Source: an uncultured Alphaproteobacteria bacterium (GTDB taxonomy: Bacteria > Pseudomonadota > Alphaproteobacteria > Micropepsales > Micropepsaceae). Taken from it: a stretch of 54,651 bases of DNA. The notes under the pieces were generated by a model. It made no database searches. It saw only the letters and a list, made by a program, of their open reading frames with translations, and was not told the origin of the DNA. The stretch covers positions 1 to 54,651 of the forward strand of contig CAIUCH010000005.1 of NCBI GenBank assembly GCA_903897605.1, given 5' to 3'. The translations under genes were made by a program, and so were the position numbers. This document shows, piece by piece, positions 40,330 through 47,926 of this stretch (within the stretch, counting starts at the first letter, position 1; every line of letters begins with the position of its first letter).

Positions 40330-41712
40330 ATGTTTCAATACTTGCATCGCAAAGGTGCGCCGCTGGGACGGATGCCCAAGGCATTGTTCTGCGCGCTGCT
40401 GCTCACCCTTGGCGCAACCGGAAGAGCCGCCGCCGTTCCCAGCTTCGCGCGCCAGACCGGTCTGGCCTGCGAGGCCTGCCATACCGTGTTTCCCCAGCTG
40501 ACGCCGTTCGGACGGGTATTCAAGGCCAGCGGCTACACCCTGTCCAACACCAGCAAGGTCCAGGATGTCGATCGCATGAAGCATTATTTGATGACACTTT
40601 CAGACGTGCCGCCAGTCTCGGCGATGGTCATCGCCTCCACCAGTTCTATTTCCAAGGCGGCGGATGCGCTGTCCACCAAGACCTCGACGGATTTCCCTCA
40701 GCAGTTCAGCATTTTCTATGCCGGCCAGATCTCCGAAAATGTCGGCGCCTTCGTTCAGGTCACCTATGACAATCAGGGCGGACAGTTCGGCATGGACAAT
40801 ACCGACATCCGCTTTGCCGATGTCACGACCTGGGACGGCCACAGCATCATTTACGGCCTCAGCCTCAACAACAATCCCACCGTGCAGGATCTGTGGAACA
40901 GCACGCCTGGCTGGGGCCAGCCCTTCATGACTTCGGCGGAGCTTCCGGGACCCGCCGCCAGCACGCGGGTCGAAGGCGCGCTGGCGGGCGCGACGGCGGG
41001 GCTTTCTGCATATGTCTTCGCGGACCAGTCGATCTATGGCGAGATCGGCGCCTATCGTTCGGCGCTGCAGGGCGCCTCGGTGTTGAATGGCGGAGGCGCC
41101 AACAACGACGTCATCACTGGCGTCGCGCCCTATTGGCGGCTCGCCTATGAACAGGATTGGGGCCAAAATTCCTGGGAAGTCGGCGCTTTCGGGCTCATGG
41201 CCGCTCTGCATAATCCCACTGGCCCAGCGGGTTCCGCGGTAAACATCTCGCTGCAGACAGGTCCCACCGACCGCTTCACCGACATCGCCATCGATACCCA
41301 GTATCAGTATATCGATGACGACAACCAAATCACCGTCGCCGGCAGGGCCGTCCATGAGGACCAGAAACTCGATGCGACCTTCTTCAACGCCCTTTCGGAC
41401 AATGCCAGCAATCACGTCAACACCGCCAATATCTCCGCCAGCTATTTCTGGCAGCGCCGGTACGGTGTCACCGTCGGGTTGTTCGGGCTCGACGGTTCCG
41501 CCGACAAGACCTATTTCGGGTCGCAGCTGGGCCGGCCCAACTCGAGTTGGGGCAATGTCGAGGTGAATTACCTGCCTTGGCTGAATGTAAAACTGGGCCT
41601 GCAATACACGGCTTATATGAAGTTCAACGGCGCGACGTCGAATTATGACGGCCTGAACCGCAACGCTTCGGACAACAACATGATCTACGGCTACGTTTGG
41701 ATCGCCTTCTGA
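40330..41712 (+). CDS. Cyc2-like fused monoheme cytochrome-porin, outer membrane
   Basis: The 460-residue protein has a signal peptide (cleavage near GRAAA) followed at once by one c-type heme site (Cys47, Cys50, His51 in CEACH). The heme lies in the segment SFARQTGLACEACHTVFPQLTPFGRVFKASGYTL. The remaining 400 residues alternate in beta-strand fashion with aromatic girdles and end in YGYVWIAF, a terminal-Phe outer-membrane barrel signal. This monoheme cytochrome fused to a porin is the plan of Cyc2, the Fe(II) oxidase of iron-oxidising bacteria. The heme segment also resembles uncharacterised homologues, so substrate is uncertain. The start follows GGGGG; a GTG at 40297 lies within the promoter. 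Confidence 0.8.
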   Translation: MFQYLHRKGAPLGRMPKALFCALLLTLGATGRAAAVPSFARQTGLACEACHTVFPQLTPFGRVFKASGYTLSNTSKVQDVDRMKHYLMTLSDVPPVSAMVIASTSSISKAADALSTKTSTDFPQQFSIFYAGQISENVGAFVQVTYDNQGGQFGMDNTDIRFADVTTWDGHSIIYGLSLNNNPTVQDLWNSTPGWGQPFMTSAELPGPAASTRVEGALAGATAGLSAYVFADQSIYGEIGAYRSALQGASVLNGGGANNDVITGVAPYWRLAYEQDWGQNSWEVGAFGLMAALHNPTGPAGSAVNISLQTGPTDRFTDIAIDTQYQYIDDDNQITVAGRAVHEDQKLDATFFNALSDNASNHVNTANISASYFWQRRYGVTVGLFGLDGSADKTYFGSQLGRPNSSWGNVEVNYLPWLNVKLGLQYTAYMKFNGATSNYDGLNRNASDNNMIYGYVWIAF

Positions 41713-41737
41713 ACCTGCCATTCGTCAAGGAGAGGCC

Positions 41738-42343
41738 ATGAAAAAAATCTTCCCGTTCGTCCTGCAGATCGGCATGGGTGCGCTTTTATTCGCGCTGCCT
41801 GCCGGTGCGCAGAACAATTCCGCCGAGAATACCTTGCGCACGGTTTGCCAGAATTGCCACGGGCCTGGTGGCGACAGCTTGTCGGCGACCTTTCCGCGCC
41901 TGAACGGCCAGCCAGCGGAATATATCGTGGGCCAGCTCAAGGCTTTCCGCAGCCACACCCGCAGCGATCCCCATGCCATGGCCTATATGTGGGGCATGGC
42001 GGCACAGTTGGATGACGCCGCGATCACGGCGCTGGGCGATTTTCTCTCCAAGCAGAAACCAACGGCGCCACAGGTTGGTGGTGCGCTAGCGGCTGAGGGC
42101 CGCAAAATCTTCGTGGATGGTGTCGAGGCGCGAAACGTTCCAGCCTGCGGGGCCTGTCATGGTGACAAGGGCGAAGGCGTGGGCCAGTTTCCCCGGCTGG
42201 CGGGACAGCATGCCGATTATCTGCGCAAGCAATTGGAGGATTTCCGCTCCCTGGTGCGCACCAACGAGGTGATGCACGCCAATACGGCGGAAATGACCGA
42301 CCACGATATCGAGGCGGTGGTGTCCTATCTGGCGAATGATTGA
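41738..42343 (+). CDS. periplasmic diheme cytochrome, c4 type
   Basis: The 201-residue protein has a signal peptide (ending near PAGAQ) and two c-type heme domains, with CQNCH (Cys37, Cys40, His41) and CGACH near residue 140. The flanking FPRLNGQPAEYIVGQLKAF and FPRLAGQHADYLRKQLEDFR repeats are typical of c4 cytochromes, which accept electrons in the periplasm and pass them to terminal oxidases. In Acidithiobacillus a c4 diheme cytochrome (cyc1) directly follows cyc2; the same order is seen here 25 bases after the Cyc2-like stop. Confidence 0.93.
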   Translation: MKKIFPFVLQIGMGALLFALPAGAQNNSAENTLRTVCQNCHGPGGDSLSATFPRLNGQPAEYIVGQLKAFRSHTRSDPHAMAYMWGMAAQLDDAAITALGDFLSKQKPTAPQVGGALAAEGRKIFVDGVEARNVPACGACHGDKGEGVGQFPRLAGQHADYLRKQLEDFRSLVRTNEVMHANTAEMTDHDIEAVVSYLAND

Positions 42344-42422
42344 GATGGCACGCGCCGTTTGCGTATAGTCTGGGTGAGTGACGACATAATTCACGAAACT
42401 CCAGCCAGACGAGCGAAACGGC

Positions 42423-43124
42423 ATGCGCGGATTTTCACGTCATCAAGAGCGTCACAATGTCTCCCGCACAGGATGGCTCAGGGCCACGGTGCTGGGCGCC
42501 AACGACGGGATCCTGTCCACCGCCAGTCTGATTTTGGGTGTGGCAACCGCGACCCACTCGCATTCCGGTATTCTTATTTCCGGTGTCTCGGGCCTGGTCG
42601 CGGGCGCGCTCTCAATGGCCGCTGGAGAATATGTCTCGGTAAGCTCTCAATCCGACACCGAAAAGGCCGACATCGCGCGCGAACGGGGTGAATTGGCGCA
42701 GGATGAACACGGCGAATTGCGGGAGCTCACCCAAATCTATGTCAAGCGAGGTCTGGATCAGAATCTGGCTTCGGAAGTTGCGGCGCAATTGTCACGCAAG
42801 GATGCTCTGGGCGCCCATATTCGCGACGAACTTGGCATTTCAAAAGCGACGCGTGCAAGACCGGTGCAAGCGGCAATCGCTTCCGCGACATCATTTTCCG
42901 CGGGCGCGCTGGTTCCCGTGCTTGCGGGGCTTTTGGCGCCACTCAATATTGCGGTTCCCTTGATCTACGGTACGTCGCTGACATGTTTGGCGGTGTTGGG
43001 CGTGCTCGGGGCCAAGGTAGGCGGTGCGCCAGTGATGCCGGCCTCGATTCGCGTTACGGTATGGGGTGCCTGCGCCATGGCCGTTACGGCAGGTATCGGC
43101 ACCTTGTTCCACGTGCAGATATAA
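42423..43124 (+). CDS. VIT1/CCC1-family iron/manganese transporter
   Basis: The 233-residue inner-membrane protein has five helices in the VIT1/CCC1 pattern: TVLGANDGILSTASLILGVA, SGLVAGALSMAAGEYVSVSSQSDTEKADI, then a cytosolic helical linker and SATSFSAGALVPVLAGLL with three closing helices. The family moves Fe(II) or Mn(II) across membranes, usually detoxifying cytosol. Its place 80 bases after the diheme cytochrome gene ties metal ion handling to this redox locus. It could be in the same transcript or have its own promoter in the gap. Confidence 0.92.
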   Translation: MRGFSRHQERHNVSRTGWLRATVLGANDGILSTASLILGVATATHSHSGILISGVSGLVAGALSMAAGEYVSVSSQSDTEKADIARERGELAQDEHGELRELTQIYVKRGLDQNLASEVAAQLSRKDALGAHIRDELGISKATRARPVQAAIASATSFSAGALVPVLAGLLAPLNIAVPLIYGTSLTCLAVLGVLGAKVGGAPVMPASIRVTVWGACAMAVTAGIGTLFHVQI

Positions 43125-43264
43125 CTGGCGCAGCGTCCAAAGCCCCCTATGACCAGCGCTTTCCTGCTTGGGCATCAAGTATACAAATCGACAACCTTTG
43201 CTTTACGCCGCCTTGAAGTGCTCGGGATTAAGGTCCTGACGCCATATAATCAGGAGGCAATTTG

Positions 43265-43450
43265 ATGCATATCAACGCCGTTTCATCTGCAATGCCCACG
43301 CTACCGACACGACCGCCGGAAGCATTGGAAGGCTCAAAGCATGATCACGATGGTGATGCCGAGGACAAAGCCGTCGGCAATGCCGCCAACTCTGGCGTTT
43401 CGGCGGCGGTCCCCAAAGGGGTTGGTGGCGCTGTCGATACCAACGCCTGA
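43265..43450 (+). CDS. small hydrophilic protein, 61 residues
   Basis: This short protein begins MHINAVSSAMPTLPTRPPEALEG and has a His/Asp-rich centre (SKHDHDGDAEDKAVG) followed by a low-complexity Ala/Gly/Val tail. It has no signal peptide or membrane helix. AGGAGG lies nine bases before the ATG, which supports translation. I do not recognise a family. The acidic and His patch could bind a metal ion, which would suit its place between the VIT1-type transporter and the two-component system; this is speculative. Confidence 0.6.
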   Translation: MHINAVSSAMPTLPTRPPEALEGSKHDHDGDAEDKAVGNAANSGVSAAVPKGVGGAVDTNA

Positions 43451-43523
43451 TCGTCATTGGGCAGGCGCGTCACACCCGGGGCGCGCCCGCCTAATGAATC
43501 CTGCTGTTTAGCGCAGGAGGAGA

Positions 43524-44192
43524 ATGACAATTCTTCTGATTGAGGACGAAAAAGTTCTGGGTGAGTATATTGTGCGGGGTCTGCAGGGCTGCGGCCACAA
43601 GGTGGATCACGTTCCCCGTGGCGATACCGGCTATGAAAAAGCCAGCAATGCCCAATACAAGCTTTTGATCGTGGACCGGATGTTGCCCGGCTTGGACGGG
43701 CTTTCGCTTGTCAAGAAATTGCGCGAAGAAAAGTGCAAATCGCCGATCCTGATTCTCAGCAATCTTGGTGGCTTGGACGATCGCGTCGAGGGGCTGAATG
43801 CCGGCGCCGACGATTATCTTGCCAAGCCGTTTGCATTCTCCGAATTGGTCGCGCGCATCAATGCATTGCTGCGGCGGCCAAGCCTTTCCCAAACCGAACC
43901 GCAGATCCTGAAGCTGGGCGATCTGGAGATGGATCGCATCGCCCGCAAAGTGTCGCGCGCCGGAAAGGCGATTGCATTGCAGCCGCGCGAGTTCGCGCTT
44001 CTCGAATATCTGCTGCGGCGGCATCACCAGATCGTTACCCGGACCATGCTATTGGCCGGCGTCTGGAACTATCATTTTGATCCCAAGACCCACATCGTGG
44101 AGACGCATGTGAGCCGCTTGCGGTCGAAGATCGGCGGCGACGTGATTCAAACAATTCGCGGCTCGGGGTATGTCATCCGTGCGCCTAAGTAA
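43524..44192 (+). CDS. OmpR-family response regulator
   Basis: The 222-residue protein has a receiver domain with the acidic pocket IEDE and phospho-acceptor Asp51 (LIVDRMLPGLDG), plus Lys in YLAKPF, and an OmpR/PhoB winged helix (ALQPREFALLEYLLRRHHQIVTRTMLL, then VETHVSRLRSKIGGDVIQTIRGSGYVIR). GGAGGAG precedes the start. The histidine-kinase gene overlaps its end by 23 bases. Its targets are likely to include the neighbouring redox operons, but I cannot identify an operator. Confidence 0.95.
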   Translation: MTILLIEDEKVLGEYIVRGLQGCGHKVDHVPRGDTGYEKASNAQYKLLIVDRMLPGLDGLSLVKKLREEKCKSPILILSNLGGLDDRVEGLNAGADDYLAKPFAFSELVARINALLRRPSLSQTEPQILKLGDLEMDRIARKVSRAGKAIALQPREFALLEYLLRRHHQIVTRTMLLAGVWNYHFDPKTHIVETHVSRLRSKIGGDVIQTIRGSGYVIRAPK

Positions 44193-45546
44193 GACCCTAA
44201 AATCCGCCAGTTTTAAACTGACGGCGGCCTATGTCGGATTGTTCGCGCTTTCCGTCGGCGTGCTGGCGTTGGTCACTTATCTGTCGGTGACGGGTGAATT
44301 GAGCCGCGAATTTCAAGGCCGGATAGAAGCCGAAACCAAAGTGCTGGAAGCCGACTATAATTCGGGCGGGGTGAAACAACTTCTTCAGGTCATCTCCGAA
44401 CGCCAACGCGGGCATTTCGCCGAAGGGCTGGATTATGCGCTGTTCGACGCCAAGGGGCGCCGTCTGTTCGGGCTGATGCCGCCCGTCACCTGCACCAAGG
44501 GATGGCATATTCTCACCGGCCCTCCGGATGGCGACGAAGCGCCCGGCCAGATGGAAAAGCTGCGCGTTCTCGCCAAGCCGCTGCCGAATGGCAATTGCCT
44601 CCTGGTGGGCGACGACTGGGGAAAGGTCGAGAATTTCGGCTCGCTCATTCTCAAGACGTTCGGATGGGTGTTTCTGCTTTCGCTCACCATGGCGATCGGA
44701 GGCGGCGTATTTCTCAGTTCGGAATTCCTCAAGCGTATTGAGGCAATCAACAATACGGCGGAAGCGATCATCGAGGGAGATATCAAACGCAGGATTCCGC
44801 GGCGGGATGCCCCCGACGATTTGGACAGGTTGGCCGCGACGCTCAATCGAATGCTGGACCGTACGACCAGTTTGATGGAAAGCCTCAAGCATTTGTCCAA
44901 CGACATCGCGCACGATCTGAGGACACCCCTGGGCAGATTGCGCGGCTTGCTGGATACCGCCCGCAATGAGGACCGCAGCTCGGTCGAGTATCGCCTCCTC
45001 ATAGACCAAGGCGTCGAGGAGCTGGACAATATCCTGGAGACCTTCAGCGCCATTCTGCGGATCGCGCAGATCGAAAACGGAAACAGGCGGGCCGGCTTTC
45101 AGCGATTCTCGCTCAGCCAGCTCGCGGTCGAGGTCAGCGAGACTTTCGCTCCCGCCTTGGAGGATGACGGCAGATTTCTGCGTCAGGATATCGACGCCGA
45201 TCTCTGGATTTGGGGCGACCCCGAACTGTTGTCGCTGTCATTGGCGAATCTTCTGGAAAACGCCAATCTCCACACCCCCGTCAATGCCGAGATCACCGTC
45301 TCATTGAAAAACGCATCCGGTGGCGTTCAGCTCTGCGTTTCGGATAATGGCCAAGGCGTGCCTGAGGCAGAGCGAATGCGAATCTTTCAAAGATTCTATC
45401 GGTTGGAAGCCAGCAGAACGACCTCCGGCAACGGCCTTGGATTGGCCATCGTCGCGGCCGTGGCGGAGTTGCATGCGGCAAAACTGTTTGCCGCCAGCAA
45501 CGCACCGGGCCTGAGAATAGGCATGACGTTCTTTCCCGCCATTTAG
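44170..45546 (+). CDS. membrane histidine kinase
   Basis: The 458-residue sensor has an N-terminal helix, a periplasmic segment of about 130 residues with two cysteines flanking a short loop, a second helix near residue 165, a HAMP linker and the kinase core. The H-box is His248 in DIAHDLRTPLGRLRG; NLLENANLHTP, DNGQGVPEAE and GNGLGLAIVAAVAELH form the ATP site. It overlaps the response regulator gene by 23 bases and is its partner. The stimulus is unknown; location between the cytochrome and flavin operons suggests a metal or redox signal. Confidence 0.94.
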   Translation: MSSVRLSKTLKSASFKLTAAYVGLFALSVGVLALVTYLSVTGELSREFQGRIEAETKVLEADYNSGGVKQLLQVISERQRGHFAEGLDYALFDAKGRRLFGLMPPVTCTKGWHILTGPPDGDEAPGQMEKLRVLAKPLPNGNCLLVGDDWGKVENFGSLILKTFGWVFLLSLTMAIGGGVFLSSEFLKRIEAINNTAEAIIEGDIKRRIPRRDAPDDLDRLAATLNRMLDRTTSLMESLKHLSNDIAHDLRTPLGRLRGLLDTARNEDRSSVEYRLLIDQGVEELDNILETFSAILRIAQIENGNRRAGFQRFSLSQLAVEVSETFAPALEDDGRFLRQDIDADLWIWGDPELLSLSLANLLENANLHTPVNAEITVSLKNASGGVQLCVSDNGQGVPEAERMRIFQRFYRLEASRTTSGNGLGLAIVAAVAELHAAKLFAASNAPGLRIGMTFFPAI

Positions 45547-45803
45547 CTTCGGCTGCCAGGCATATTGCGGGGAAGAAGCCCGGCAATTATTTTCCCGAAA
45601 TTTCGCATCCACAGGACTTGCGACGTTGGCGCGGCGCGCCCATCGCGCGCCTTGCGACTTCCTCTCGCTCTCAAATGGGAATTGAAAATCCTTAAGGGAG
45701 CGCCCCGAACATCTCCAAAAATGCAAACCGCCGTAATGTTCGATCACAGGGAAGATGTTAGACGACACGCGGCGGGGAAGCATCGAGTAAGGGTTTTGTT
45801 GCC

Positions 45804-46265
45804 ATGCATTTCCGCCTTCCATCATTCCAATGGCTTGTTTGCCTTGCCATGGCCGCCATGTTTTCGCGGCCGGCGCTGGCACAAAGCTTCGATCCCGCCG
45901 CCTATAAGGGGCGCGTCGTCTATCTGGATTTCTGGGCATCCTGGTGCACGCCGTGCCGCCAGTCCTTTCCCTGGCTGAATGAATTGCAACAGACACTGGG
46001 GCAGAAGGGCCTGGTCGTGATCGGCGTCAATGTCGATCACGATCGCGGCTTGGCAGACCAGTTCCTGCAGCAGACCGGCGCGCAATTCAAAATCCTCTAC
46101 GACCCGAAGGGACAGATCGCGGAGAAGTATGATTTCAAGGATATGCCCACATCGATCCTGATCGGGCGGGATGGAAAGACTCATTTTGTCCATAGCGGAT
46201 TCTTTCCGAACCGCGAGGGCGAATATCTTTCGCACGTCAATGCGCTTTTGGCCACGGGTGAATGA
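45804..46265 (+). CDS. exported TlpA/thioredoxin-like protein
   Basis: The 153-residue protein has a signal peptide (ending near RPALAQ) and a TlpA-type thioredoxin domain. The active site is Cys48-Thr-Pro-Cys51 (WASWCTPC), with the cis-Pro in DMPTSILIGRDG. It should reduce or exchange disulfides in the periplasm. It starts a tight operon with DUF4266, DUF3570, ApbE and a DsbD-alpha-like protein; its stop is immediately followed by the next start (TGAATG). Its probable substrates are the cysteine-rich DUF4266 lipoprotein or the DUF3570 barrel. The 257 bases upstream hold no gene but a possible hairpin near 45630. Confidence 0.92.
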   Translation: MHFRLPSFQWLVCLAMAAMFSRPALAQSFDPAAYKGRVVYLDFWASWCTPCRQSFPWLNELQQTLGQKGLVVIGVNVDHDRGLADQFLQQTGAQFKILYDPKGQIAEKYDFKDMPTSILIGRDGKTHFVHSGFFPNREGEYLSHVNALLATGE

Positions 46266-46490
46266 ATGCGCCGTCCGCTTCTGATTATTCTCATGGCAGG
46301 CGCTTCGATCTCGATTGCGGGCTGTACCGCGATCGGGCCCAAACCTTGGGAAAAAGACCTGATGGCGCGGCATGAAATGCTGGTCGATGCTTATCCCCTG
46401 CTGATCGCGGCGGACGAGCATATTTATTTCAGCAAGGAAGCATCCAGCGGTGGCCGCGGCTTCGCCGGCGGAGGCTGCGGTTGCAACTGA
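46266..46490 (+). CDS. DUF4266 small lipoprotein with C-terminal CGC motif
   Basis: The 74-residue protein has a lipoprotein signal (LIILMAGASISIAGC) and a short mature part (TAIGPKPWEKDLMARHEMLVDAYPLLIAADEHIYFSKEASSGG) that ends RGFAGGGCGCN. The terminal Cys-Gly-Cys is characteristic of DUF4266. The function is unknown; it always travels with DUF3570. The two C-terminal cysteines are candidate substrates of the TlpA-like protein or ligands for a metal or cofactor. It starts directly at the TlpA stop, and its last codons overlap the TTG start of DUF3570. Confidence 0.87.
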   Translation: MRRPLLIILMAGASISIAGCTAIGPKPWEKDLMARHEMLVDAYPLLIAADEHIYFSKEASSGGRGFAGGGCGCN

Positions 46491-47896
46491 AAAAAAGAAC
46501 GACCGGGCAAATCCGGCGAAGCCTTTCGCAGATCTCGGCAGGGTTACTGGCAGCAACGATTTCCGGATATGCCGAGGATGCGATGGCGCAGTCATCCTAT
46601 GGCACCGAGAACAACAATTTTGGCCCGGGCGTTGCCTATTCGCAATTGGACGCGGCGCTGCTGGTGTATCAGGAAGCTGGTGGCCGCGTTTCCGCCACCG
46701 AACCCACCCTTGATCTGTCGATCCATGGCGCCGACGGACGCGTCCTGACCGGCGGCCTGGTGGCCGACGCGGTCTCGGGCGCAACCCCGAACGGCGCGGT
46801 GCCTTCAACCGTGTCGCAGAATTTTGTTACGCCACTCAAGGCGAGGGGGTCGACAGCGTCCGTCACCGGCGCATCGGGTGGCAGCACGATCATTCATTTG
46901 CCGCCCACGCCTGGCCAACTTGCCACCGCCGCCCTGGGCCGCCAATACACGGTCGCCCCCAATACCCTGCCGGTCGACAAAGGGTTTCGCGATCATCGCG
47001 GCGCCATCACCCTCGGCTGGTCGCAACCGCTCGGGGCCATCTCCGATGTCGGGTTCGGAGGTGGATTCTCGCGCGAGACGGACTATCAGGCGATATCGGC
47101 AAATGCGCACATCGCGCAGAATCTCAATTCCGCCAACACCACCGTCAGTTTGGCCGTCAACAGCGAATTCGATTCATCCTCTCCCTTTGGCGGCATACCG
47201 ACGCCACTGACCGTGATGAACGCACAATGGAAAACGCAGGCCAGCCGCAACAAGTCCCAGTTGGGCTTTGTGCTGGGCGTGACACAGATTTTGAGCCGGC
47301 GATGGCTGACGCAGCTGAATTATTCCTTCGACCGGCAATCGGGCTATCAAAACGATCCCTATCGCGTGATTTCGGTTGTCGATCCCAGCAGCGGTCAACC
47401 CACCAGCACCCTGTATGAGAGCCGACCCGACAACCGCCAGAGCCAGAGCGTCTTTTGGGACAACAAGCTGGATCTGGATCCCTTTGTGACCGATCTGGCC
47501 TTGCGCTATTACAAGGACAGCTGGGGAATATCCTCCAAGACCGCCGAATTGTCGGAACGGATAAATTTCGGCACCGCATTCTATCTCGAACCCAATGCGC
47601 GATGGTACCAGCAGTCGGCGGCGAATTTCTTTCATTACTATCTGGTCGGGGGCCAGCCGAATCCGGCATTCGCATCATCGGATACAAGGCTGGGGTCGTT
47701 CACCGCGCTGACCTATGGCGCGAAGCTGGGTTTTGCCTTGAACGGTCGATCCGAAGTCTATGTCAAAGGGGAATATTATCAGCAGACGGGCAACGGCCAC
47801 CCCGCCGATGCGATCGGTCAATTGCGGCAGCAGAATCTTTTTGCCGGCACAAAAGCGGCGATGGTGTTCCTGGGCTACTCCTGGGATTTCCACTGA
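46481..47896 (+). CDS. DUF3570 outer-membrane barrel with a candidate flavinylation motif
   Basis: The 471-residue protein has an export signal, an N-terminal region with QEAGGRVSATEPTLDLSI, the motif DAVSGATPNGA at residues 96-106, and a long beta-barrel part ending YSWDFH. D-x-x-(S/T)-G-A-(S/T) is the site where ApbE attaches FMN, with Thr102 the predicted acceptor. The apbE gene follows 30 bases on. The start is TTG at 46481, overlapping the DUF4266 stop by ten bases, with GGAGG upstream. DUF3570 has no known function; a flavin on an outer-membrane barrel would suit electron transfer to the outside. Confidence 0.82.
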   Translation: MQLKKRTTGQIRRSLSQISAGLLAATISGYAEDAMAQSSYGTENNNFGPGVAYSQLDAALLVYQEAGGRVSATEPTLDLSIHGADGRVLTGGLVADAVSGATPNGAVPSTVSQNFVTPLKARGSTASVTGASGGSTIIHLPPTPGQLATAALGRQYTVAPNTLPVDKGFRDHRGAITLGWSQPLGAISDVGFGGGFSRETDYQAISANAHIAQNLNSANTTVSLAVNSEFDSSSPFGGIPTPLTVMNAQWKTQASRNKSQLGFVLGVTQILSRRWLTQLNYSFDRQSGYQNDPYRVISVVDPSSGQPTSTLYESRPDNRQSQSVFWDNKLDLDPFVTDLALRYYKDSWGISSKTAELSERINFGTAFYLEPNARWYQQSAANFFHYYLVGGQPNPAFASSDTRLGSFTALTYGAKLGFALNGRSEVYVKGEYYQQTGNGHPADAIGQLRQQNLFAGTKAAMVFLGYSWDFH

Positions 47897-47926
47897 TTGA
47901 CCGGGTCAGCAATGCGGAGGCCGGCC

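Noticed and set aside
45547..45803. Possible coding frame between the histidine kinase and TlpA genes
   Set aside because: The only frame there runs into the TlpA gene out of frame and has no domain or ribosome site; I see a GC-rich hairpin near 45630 and a likely promoter region only.
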